DNA from: Fodinibius sp050117475
Lineage (GTDB): Bacteria > Bacteroidota > Rhodothermia > Balneolales > Balneolaceae
Length of the DNA stretch: 16,499 nucleotides
Assembly: GCA_050117475.1 (NCBI GenBank)
Contig: JASFMR010000082.1
Coordinates: forward strand, 1-16,499
Direction: 5' to 3'
Every line of letters begins with the position of its first letter. Position 1 is the stretch's first letter. A program made the translations under genes and the position numbers. Positions 7,951 to 14,505 of the stretch are shown here, piece by piece. Below the pieces are notes generated by a model, which was not told the origin of the DNA, did no database searches, and saw only the letters and a program-made list of their open reading frames with translations.

Positions 7951-10050
7951 TCAGAATGAGAGTAGGAAATCTATCTTTTTAATTATTTTTTCAACATTGG
8001 GTAAAACTGAATTCATTAACCCTACATTATAAGGTACGGGAATGTCTGGCATTGTCAATCGTTCAATAGGGGCATCCAAATACTCAAATCCCTCCTTCGA
8101 TAGTATAGCACTTATCTCAGCACCAAAACCGGCTGTTTGGGTATCTTCATGTACAATAAGACAACGGTTGGTTCTCTGAACCGATTCTAACACTGCATTT
8201 TTATCCCAAGGCATCAATGTTCGCAAATCTAAAATATCAGCCGAAATTCCCAATTGATTTACGGCCTCTTCACATTGTTCACACATGGCTCCCCAGGTAA
8301 CAATTGTAAGATCGTCTCCCTCCTTTAATTTTTTCGCCTTCCCGAAGGGAACAGTGAATTTGTCACCGGGATAGGGTTTACGCGCATATTTGGAATCCAG
8401 CAAGTTGCGATGTTCAAAGAAGATCGTCGGATTATTGCTTCGCATTGCTGATCGAAGCAGCCCTACGGCATCTTCCGCATTACTGGGGAAAGCAAGTTGC
8501 CAGCCCACTGCATGGGCAAAGAATACCTCATTGCACAGGCTGTGCCAAGGATCTCCACATTTTGCAAATCCACCGGGCATGCGCACGACAATGGGCGCTG
8601 CAAATTTGTTGGCTGTCCGCCATCGGATCGTTCCGCAATTGTTTAGCTGTTCAGTTGCAGGATCCGCATATTTGCGAAACTGAATTTCAGCCACGGGCAT
8701 TAAACCGGAATAAGCTAATCCAACGGCACGTCCAATAATTCCTTCTTCGGATAAGCTGGTATCAAAGACACGTGCCTCTCCGAACTTAGTTTGCAACCCC
8801 ATGGTAACTGCATGTACCCCGCCTTTGGCTCCCACGTCTTCCCCAAAGACCATTAGCTTAGGATTTGTTTCCAGTTCGTATTCCAAAGTTCTTCTTATAG
8901 CTTCCACGATATTAATTCGGCGTTTCTCCGGCTCCGCCGTTTCTGAACTTTCCGGAAATTGATGACCCGAAACTGCCAACCCGCCAATCATTTGTAGATC
9001 GGGGGTTCCATCTTCTTTTGTTTCGGCAAAAGCATATCGGGTAGTTTGTTCAGGATTGGGTTCCGGCCGCGACAACGCCGCTTTACTTGCCTCTTCAATA
9101 TCTTTTTTGGCTTTTGCTTCCAGCTCATCCCACTCTTGTTTGCTAATTCTATCTGGTACTAAAAATGATTTCGCCGCATTTAAGGGATCATTTTTTTGTT
9201 CTTCATCAATTATTTCCTCGGATTTATAAGCCTGGTTATCCTGGTAGGAATGCCCATTGAGCCGGGGCATTGTAAGATGAATCAAGGCGGGCCCCTTGCG
9301 ATCTCGAACATATTCCACCGACTGACTGATCAAGTCGGACGCTTCTACCGGATCAGTTCCGTCACCGTCGAAAATGCGAATATTTTTAAACGAATAAAGA
9401 TTTTTAGCAATATTCCCTCCCGGCGTCTGAAAATCTCCGGGAACAGATATACCATAACCGTTATCCTCGATATAAAAAAGTATGGGTAAATTTTGTGTGG
9501 TTGCTATCGTCATTGCAGACCAAAAACCATTGGTAGCAACGGATCCTTCTCCACCCAGGACTACAGATATTGCGCGTTGATATTCTTCTTGAGCCAATGT
9601 TTCATCATGATACTTAATGCCCTGGGCCCAACCTATAGCTGGGGTATATTGGGAGCCTACATCACCTGACATAGGAAGAACAGTAGGGCCATCAATACCC
9701 GGCATATTGCAAACCACACCAATATCCCGCCCGTCGCTGTACCCACCTGATTTACCCATGGGGGCTGCCATTGCATCTTCCAGATTCAATCCGAGAGTCA
9801 ACATAAATGGCCTGGATCGGTAATAGGCGCTGGCCGCATCATGTTTATTTGTGAGCTGAGAAGCCAGTAATATTTGCCCAAGCTCATGTCCCCGTGCCGA
9901 AAATTGGTATAATACATCCTTATTTGGAACCAGCTCGTCTTCTTCTTTGTCATCCATCGCACGTGAAGTGAGAATAAGCTCAGCAAGTCTCTTCCAATCC
10001 AAGGATTCTACAACCTTTGGAAATTCTTTCTCTACATTCTTATCAGGCAT
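7951..10050 (-). CDS. Fused alpha/beta 2-oxoacid (branched-chain type) dehydrogenase E1 component, thiamine-dependent
   Basis: This single 699-residue chain joins E1 alpha (about 1-330) and E1 beta (about 378-699), which are separate proteins in most bacteria. E1 decarboxylates a 2-oxo acid with thiamine diphosphate and passes the acyl group to the lipoyl E2 subunit, giving acyl-CoA. The alpha half shows the thiamine-binding motif GEG (167-169) to DN (196-197), a variant of the usual GDG...NN, and the phosphoregulation-type loop around GHSYQDNQAY (266-275). The beta half starts at INIVEAIRRTL with FGEDVG (402-407). A charged linker of about 50 residues (328-377) joins the halves. It starts 20 bases after the aminotransferase gene, so the two form one transcript. 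No E2 or E3 gene is in the window, so those subunits must come from elsewhere. The family is clear; whether the substrate is a branched-chain, aromatic or other 2-oxo acid is not. Confidence 0.9.
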   Translation of the reverse strand: MPDKNVEKEFPKVVESLDWKRLAELILTSRAMDDKEEDELVPNKDVLYQFSARGHELGQILLASQLTNKHDAASAYYRSRPFMLTLGLNLEDAMAAPMGKSGGYSDGRDIGVVCNMPGIDGPTVLPMSGDVGSQYTPAIGWAQGIKYHDETLAQEEYQRAISVVLGGEGSVATNGFWSAMTIATTQNLPILFYIEDNGYGISVPGDFQTPGGNIAKNLYSFKNIRIFDGDGTDPVEASDLISQSVEYVRDRKGPALIHLTMPRLNGHSYQDNQAYKSEEIIDEEQKNDPLNAAKSFLVPDRISKQEWDELEAKAKKDIEEASKAALSRPEPNPEQTTRYAFAETKEDGTPDLQMIGGLAVSGHQFPESSETAEPEKRRINIVEAIRRTLEYELETNPKLMVFGEDVGAKGGVHAVTMGLQTKFGEARVFDTSLSEEGIIGRAVGLAYSGLMPVAEIQFRKYADPATEQLNNCGTIRWRTANKFAAPIVVRMPGGFAKCGDPWHSLCNEVFFAHAVGWQLAFPSNAEDAVGLLRSAMRSNNPTIFFEHRNLLDSKYARKPYPGDKFTVPFGKAKKLKEGDDLTIVTWGAMCEQCEEAVNQLGISADILDLRTLMPWDKNAVLESVQRTNRCLIVHEDTQTAGFGAEISAILSKEGFEYLDAPIERLTMPDIPVPYNVGLMNSVLPNVEKIIKKIDFLLSF

Positions 10051-10070
10051 AACTTCTGGTAACTACGTTT

Positions 10071-11192
10071 TTAATATTCTTGTGATTTCATCACTTTATT
10101 GAAACTCTGTTCAAAGTGTTCCATCTCTTGTTCTCTTCCTATAGTAATGCGTATGCAACTCGGTAATCCAAACGCATTCGTTCGCCGCAAGATGACACCT
10201 TCCTCAAGCATAGCCTGGTTAAAATCCTTTGCCAGTTGTTCATTAGGTAAAACCATTAGCACGGAATTCGAAATCGATGGAACGTAAGAAACGTTATTTT
10301 TTTGAAAAAATCGGTAAAGTCTCTTTTTCCCTTCCTCAACCGTCTGCTTACTCTTTTTTATAAACCCCTGATCTCCAAGTGCAGCCAGGGCTGCCGCCTG
10401 GGCAGGCGCAGTGGGCTCGAAGGTCAGTTTGGTTTTTGACATATTTGCAATGATCTTTTCCGACGCGATAGCATAACCAACCCTGAAACCGGCAAGACCA
10501 TAAGCTTTGGAAAAGGTGCGGAGTGTAATCACATTATCAAAATTATAATCCAACGCATGTGGATAGTCCGACACATCCCGCGCATACTCAAAATAAGCTT
10601 CATCCATCACCACCAAAATGTCATCAGGCATTTTACGCATGAAGCGTTCAAATTCCGAATTTGTGATATAGGTCCCTGTGGGATTATTTGGATTGGCAAT
10701 ATATATCATCTTCGTCCGATCAGTGACCGCCCCAGCCATTGCATCCAGGTCATATCTAAAATCTTCAGATACAGGGACTTTCTTTAGGGAAATCCCTCTG
10801 ATATTGGCCTGAACAAAAAAACCGACGAATGTAGCGTCGGCAGTAATGGCTTCTTCATTGTTTAGAAAAAAGGTTCGGCATAAAATAGCAATTACGCTTT
10901 CTGATCCCGCGGCCACCATAATATTAGAGGGATCGACATTATTCTTACGGGCCAACGCTTTGCGTAACTCCCGCGATACCGGATCCGGATAATCCTGGAT
11001 CTCCTGCAAAGATTTAATAACCTCAGGTTGCACATTCGGACTGCACCCCAAGCGGTTTTCATTGGAGGCTAACTTTGATATCCGGGGAGGATTATATTCT
11101 TTTTGAACTTCAGCAATTGTCTTACCAGCCACATAAGGAGACAGATCTCGAATATTAAAGGGGACAAGCGTTCGATTGGCTGAATCAGACAT
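10071..11192 (-). CDS. HisC-like PLP-dependent (class I/II) aminotransferase
   Basis: The 373-residue protein is a fold-type I aminotransferase of the histidinol-phosphate transaminase family. It shows SNENRLG (43-49), NPNNPTG (167-173), DEAYFEY (197-203) and the PLP lysine in TFSKAYGLAGFRVGY (Lys229). HisC-family enzymes make histidinol phosphate in histidine synthesis, but several members act on aromatic amino acids. No other his gene is visible; instead it is followed 20 bases later by a 2-oxoacid dehydrogenase E1. That pairing suggests it makes the 2-oxo acid that E1 consumes, such as phenylpyruvate or a branched-chain oxo acid. That reading is inference, and a true histidine role in a scattered his pathway is the main alternative. 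The start ATG is followed at once by MSDSANRTL and no better upstream start is seen. The gene diverges from the short-chain dehydrogenase across a region with two inverted repeats. Confidence 0.87.
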   Translation of the reverse strand: MSDSANRTLVPFNIRDLSPYVAGKTIAEVQKEYNPPRISKLASNENRLGCSPNVQPEVIKSLQEIQDYPDPVSRELRKALARKNNVDPSNIMVAAGSESVIAILCRTFFLNNEEAITADATFVGFFVQANIRGISLKKVPVSEDFRYDLDAMAGAVTDRTKMIYIANPNNPTGTYITNSEFERFMRKMPDDILVVMDEAYFEYARDVSDYPHALDYNFDNVITLRTFSKAYGLAGFRVGYAIASEKIIANMSKTKLTFEPTAPAQAAALAALGDQGFIKKSKQTVEEGKKRLYRFFQKNNVSYVPSISNSVLMVLPNEQLAKDFNQAMLEEGVILRRTNAFGLPSCIRITIGREQEMEHFEQSFNKVMKSQEY

Positions 11193-11233
11193 AAAATATA
11201 CCTTTTCTAGTAACTAAAATTTCACATTTTGAA

Positions 11234-11253
11234 TGAACTCAAGCTGAGGTTCA
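11234..11253. repeat. Imperfect inverted repeat in divergent intergenic region
   Basis: The arms TGAACTCA and TGAG(G)TTCA pair around an AGC centre, with a single unpaired G. It sits 42 bases upstream of the aminotransferase start, between divergent genes. It could be an operator or a leader hairpin. No T-run follows on either strand, so it is not a terminator. Confidence 0.4.
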
Positions 11254-11255
11254 CA

Positions 11256-11272
11256 GGGCATTTAATATGCCC
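11256..11272. repeat. Perfect 6-bp inverted repeat (GGGCAT / ATGCCC)
   Basis: GGGCAT and ATGCCC flank a 5-base AT-only centre. It lies 2 bases from the preceding inverted repeat, inside the region shared by two divergent genes, which is a usual place for a regulator site. There is no direct evidence of binding. Confidence 0.35.
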
Positions 11273-11377
11273 AAATTAGGCCATTTAAACAATGCATTTT
11301 CAGTAAAACTTTTTGAAGAAATTACATTGAAAGGGCCGGCTTCACTTCTTACATTCAAGCAAAAATTACGTCATCTT

Positions 11378-12073
11378 ATGTCAAAAGTTGCAATTGTTAC
11401 CGGAGCAAGCCGTGGGATTGGAAAGGAAATTTGTCGAACGTTAGCTGGAGAGCAGCACACTGTATTTGCTGTAGCCCGTTCAGAAAAACGACTGGAAAAG
11501 TTGCAACAAAGCTATCCCGGGGTCATTCATGCAATACCAACAGATTTAACAGAGGTAGAAGCCATTGATGAACTTATCCGGCAAATCAGAGAAAAAGTTA
11601 GCGGAATTGATGTTCTCATTAATAATGCCGGAGCCCTGATAAACAAATCATTCGAAGATCTCACATTAAACGACTGGCGTTCCCAAATAGAGAGCAACCT
11701 CATAAGTGCGGTAGCTATCACCAAACAAGTACTGCCAATATTCAATCCCTCTGCTCATATTATCAACATTAGCAGTATGGGAGGGTTCCAGGGAAGCGCA
11801 AAGTTCCCAGGCCTTTCGGCTTACAGTGTATCAAAAGGCGCGCTTAGTATCTTGACAGAATGCCTGGCATCAGAATTAAAAGAGAACAAAATCGCTGTAA
11901 ACGCCCTCTGTCTCGGTGCTGTCCAAACGGATATGCTTGAAGATGCTTTTCCCGGGATCCATGCTCCCGTAAGCCCCCGGGAAATGGGAAAATATATATC
12001 TGAATTTGCTCTGGACGGCCACCGGTTTTATAATGGAAAAATACTTCCTGTTGCCCTTGAGGATCCAGAATAG
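11378..12073 (+). CDS. Short-chain dehydrogenase/reductase (SDR, Rossmann fold)
   Basis: From the ATG at 11378 this is a 231-residue classical SDR. It shows the NAD(P)-binding TGASRGIG (8-15), NNAG (82-85), the catalytic Ser132/133 in NISS, and the YSVSK pair Tyr149/Lys153, so the active site is complete. The reading frame is open further upstream to another ATG at 11267, but the extra 37 residues do not resemble the family, and the MSKVAIVTGAS start is exactly where SDRs begin, so I chose the inner start. That leaves 185 bases of upstream sequence. FabG-like and other SDRs share these features; length and lack of extra domains do not identify a substrate. It diverges from the aminotransferase gene and is followed 69 bases later by a small exported protein gene. 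Confidence 0.85.
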   Translation: MSKVAIVTGASRGIGKEICRTLAGEQHTVFAVARSEKRLEKLQQSYPGVIHAIPTDLTEVEAIDELIRQIREKVSGIDVLINNAGALINKSFEDLTLNDWRSQIESNLISAVAITKQVLPIFNPSAHIINISSMGGFQGSAKFPGLSAYSVSKGALSILTECLASELKENKIAVNALCLGAVQTDMLEDAFPGIHAPVSPREMGKYISEFALDGHRFYNGKILPVALEDPE

Positions 12074-12109
12074 AAGTACATAATGGGATTCCTTACCTAT
12101 ATTTTCTAC

Positions 12110-12126
12110 ATTACCCCGTAATTTTT
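12110..12126 (+). terminator. Weak rho-independent-type terminator after the SDR gene
   Basis: The stem ATTAC/GTAAT with a CCC loop is followed by five T. The stem is only five base pairs and mostly A-T, so termination would be leaky. It falls between the SDR stop and the next gene's start, so it could separate the two transcripts. Confidence 0.3.
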
Positions 12127-12142
12127 AAACAACCCGAGAGTC

Positions 12143-12826
12143 GTGAAAAAATTTCTACTATTGCTATTACTGACAAGTGTAATCTCCCTGGGGGGATTAC
12201 AGAATGTTCTGCAGGCTCAATCCATCGAATTGGTTGCCGGCAATACCCTAAATGGAGCAATGAATGGCGTATTGCTGGGTGGTGCAACAATGGCTTTGCA
12301 AAATAGTAGTGATTATGAACCCGTTCGGGTGGGACTCGGGGCCGGAACCCTTTTCGGCATAGGCGTAGGAGTCTATGATGTTTCACAAATTAGCAAGGGC
12401 CAGCAGTTTTACATTTCGGGCACCTTTAATGACGGTACCAATACATCTATCTTAGTTTTGTTGGATACAATTTACGGTGCCGCCGGTGGGGCAATCATCG
12501 CTTCTTCTGCATCGCTGATTGTCAAACAGCCAATTGTTGAAGCACTGCAATACGGTTCTGGTACGGGAGCCTGGATAGGGTTCGGCTTTGGCCTTATCGA
12601 TGCCTTTATGTTTGCCAAGGGACCAAATTACACATCAACAAAAGCCTCTTTGCCCAATCAACGTGACGTCAACGGTTTTCTGACGTACAGTAACTCATCT
12701 CATTCAGTTAGAATGGGGATAATAGGCCCATCCATAATCCAACAAAAAGAGTTAACTGCCAAGAAATCATTCTTAAGAACCTACCACCCTTCACTTAATA
12801 TCATCCATTTAAAAGTCGGACTCTAG
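12143..12826 (+). CDS. Small exported glycine-rich protein with an internal duplication, function unknown
   Basis: I do not recognise a family. This 227-residue protein begins with GTG and has a clear signal-type N-terminus (MKKF, then hydrophobic residues 5-19), likely cleaved near AQS around residue 26. The body holds four glycine-rich hydrophobic stretches (about 35-52, 62-80, 104-126, 136-158). Residues 38-86 and 112-160 line up without gaps at a constant offset of 74: the GxGxG..GxGxG positions 64, 66, 68, 72, 74, 76 match 138, 140, 142, 146, 148, 150; Asp79 matches Asp153; and KG at 85-86 matches KG at 159-160. It is therefore a duplicated unit, perhaps a membrane-inserting or envelope protein. 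The C-terminus (about 165-227) is polar. The start choice rests on the signal peptide. Its stop overlaps the stop of the convergent hydrolase gene in the tetranucleotide CTAG. Confidence 0.7.
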   Translation: MKKFLLLLLLTSVISLGGLQNVLQAQSIELVAGNTLNGAMNGVLLGGATMALQNSSDYEPVRVGLGAGTLFGIGVGVYDVSQISKGQQFYISGTFNDGTNTSILVLLDTIYGAAGGAIIASSASLIVKQPIVEALQYGSGTGAWIGFGFGLIDAFMFAKGPNYTSTKASLPNQRDVNGFLTYSNSSHSVRMGIIGPSIIQQKELTAKKSFLRTYHPSLNIIHLKVGL

Positions 12827-13773
12827 TCTTCTTCATCAGAATCATAATCTTCCGGAGTTTCAAAACTGGCACCTTCTTCAGGTTCTTTACTTAAAGCTAT
12901 GAATCGTATCAGTTCTTTAACCGTATTGGTATGCCCCGACAGTGAGGGATGTAACCCATCGCTGAGATAATTCCATGCGGCCGGTCCTTCATTTGCTGAC
13001 TCTGCTTCATTCTCGATTCCGGTATCCTCATTCATCCTGCTACCTAAAGGATCCACAATATATCCTTTTTTCCCGCTCAGTATTTCCCGGTAACTGCTCA
13101 AATCCTCTTCAAATAAATCAAAATTAAATAAACGAATTTGTTGCAACATTTCTGTAATAACCGGTGGAGGAGTTATCCAAATCAACGGGTTATCCGTTAC
13201 TTCGCCAACCACCGTTTCAATCGTATTCAGGTTTTCCCAATAATCAGCGAGTGAGACAAGGGTTCTGTCAGGAGCAACGTGCAATCTTTGTGCATCAAAA
13301 GTACCCAAGGCTACAATAACCCAATCGGGATTATGATCCATAACGTCCCGATTTAAGCGTTTAAGAGCGTCTGTTGAAGTATCATAGGATACACCACTGT
13401 TTACAAAGGTCAGGCCAGGATCTTCCAGACCTATTTCAAGTACATTTTGAAATATATCAAACCATCCCTGCAGATCATCAGTTATTGAATCACCCAGAGC
13501 CACAATAGTATCCCCACTTTCAAAAGGGAGCTCTTCTATCCAGTCGGCCACGTCTCCTTCTTCCAACAATTCAATTGCTGCCTGCTTTGCATTAGATTTG
13601 AAACGATCCCTCAATTTCTTTAGGTCATTGGTCTCGAGTCCTAATAGACCAGCCAAAGCATCAATATTTTTGATACCTGGCAACAACGGAAATCGTTTTT
13701 CCAAGTTTAAAAATTGAAGTAAGTATTTTTCAAGAACTTCCTTCTCTTCTTCAGTTGCTTTATAATCAGGCAT
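12823..13773 (-). CDS. Cytoplasmic SGNH/GDSL-type hydrolase
   Basis: The 316-residue protein has an 80-residue charged helical N-terminus and then an SGNH hydrolase domain. Block I is VALGDSITDD with the nucleophile Ser96. Block II is VNSGVSYD with Gly127. Block V is SDGLHPS with Asp272 and His275, completing a Ser-Asp-His triad. Block III, usually GxND, reads GTFD (157-160): the oxyanion-hole Asn is replaced by Phe159. That may weaken or change activity. No signal peptide is seen, so it should act in the cytoplasm as an esterase, thioesterase or deacetylase; the substrate cannot be told. The last 25 residues are strongly acidic. It lies 13 bases downstream of the sirtuin gene and shares its stop with the opposite gene. 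Confidence 0.82.
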   Translation of the reverse strand: MPDYKATEEEKEVLEKYLLQFLNLEKRFPLLPGIKNIDALAGLLGLETNDLKKLRDRFKSNAKQAAIELLEEGDVADWIEELPFESGDTIVALGDSITDDLQGWFDIFQNVLEIGLEDPGLTFVNSGVSYDTSTDALKRLNRDVMDHNPDWVIVALGTFDAQRLHVAPDRTLVSLADYWENLNTIETVVGEVTDNPLIWITPPPVITEMLQQIRLFNFDLFEEDLSSYREILSGKKGYIVDPLGSRMNEDTGIENEAESANEGPAAWNYLSDGLHPSLSGHTNTVKELIRFIALSKEPEEGASFETPEDYDSDEED

Positions 13774-13786
13774 AATCGATTGAATT

Positions 13787-14476
13787 CTATCTTTTACTTA
13801 ATAATTTTTCTACTAGTTCGGGCGTACCCTCAGCGGCCCGTTTTTTTAAATGCTTCCAACCGTTATAATCCATGAGTTCCGGATTCGACGGATCAATGAT
13901 AAACTTTGGGATATCTGGAGCAGCCAAATTTACAAGTCCGGCAGCCGGGTATACTACCAAAGAAGTTCCAATAACAATTAAGATATCGGTCTGGGCAACA
14001 ATTTCGGAAGCTTTTTCCATATTTGGGACCGGCTCACCGAACCAAACTACGTGAGGTCGGAGCTGCGCTCCATCTTCGGCGGTATCTCCCAACTCTATTG
14101 TCTCTGCCCCAATATCATAAATCAAAGACGGGTCGTTTTCACTACGAACTTTAGACAGTTGACCATGCAAGTGTAACACTTTTGAAGACCCGGCTCTTTC
14201 ATGAAGGGTATCCACATTCTGAGTGATGATATGCACATCGTACTTTTCTTCCAACTTGGAAATTGCCAAGTGGCCCTTATTCGGATTTGCTGAATACGCC
14301 TGTTTTCTACGCTCATTATAAAATTCGAGAACCAGTTCTTTATTCCTTTCCCAAGCCTGAGGCGTTGCTACATCTCGTACATCATGCCCCTCCCATAACC
14401 CATCAGAATCGCGAAAGGTTTTAAGACCACTGTCAGCGCTCATTCCGGCACCGGTTAGAACTGCAACCTTCTTCAT
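13787..14476 (-). CDS. Sir2-family NAD-dependent protein deacylase lacking the zinc cysteines
   Basis: Sirtuins remove acyl groups from protein lysines using NAD. The 229-residue protein has TGAGMSADSG (8-17), TQNVD (85-89) and the catalytic His104 in LHLHG, so the NAD and active sites are intact. Tyr53 and Arg56, in FYNERR, match the Tyr-x-x-Arg pair that SIRT5/CobB-type enzymes use to bind succinyl- or malonyl-lysine, so desuccinylase activity is likely. The four cysteines that hold the structural zinc in most sirtuins are missing; there is no cysteine anywhere in the protein, and the region between His104 and the FGE motif (105-148) is a short, zinc-free linker. It sits between an acyl-CoA dehydrogenase (29 bases upstream) and the SGNH hydrolase (13 bases downstream), as one operon. 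Acyl-CoA flux is a known source of lysine acylation, so the pairing is sensible but inferred. Confidence 0.88.
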   Translation of the reverse strand: MKKVAVLTGAGMSADSGLKTFRDSDGLWEGHDVRDVATPQAWERNKELVLEFYNERRKQAYSANPNKGHLAISKLEEKYDVHIITQNVDTLHERAGSSKVLHLHGQLSKVRSENDPSLIYDIGAETIELGDTAEDGAQLRPHVVWFGEPVPNMEKASEIVAQTDILIVIGTSLVVYPAAGLVNLAAPDIPKFIIDPSNPELMDYNGWKHLKKRAAEGTPELVEKLLSKR

Positions 14477-14505
14477 GAGCTTAACCTTTGGTTTGGCAAG
14501 TCCGA

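Noticed and set aside
8390..8738. Two overlapping 97-codon plus-strand frames
   Set aside because: Both are shadows of the fused E1 gene; they overlap each other and have no recognisable features.
11267..11377. N-terminal 37-residue extension of the SDR gene from the upstream ATG
   Set aside because: The extra residues do not resemble SDRs, and the canonical MSKVAIVTGAS start is at 11378.
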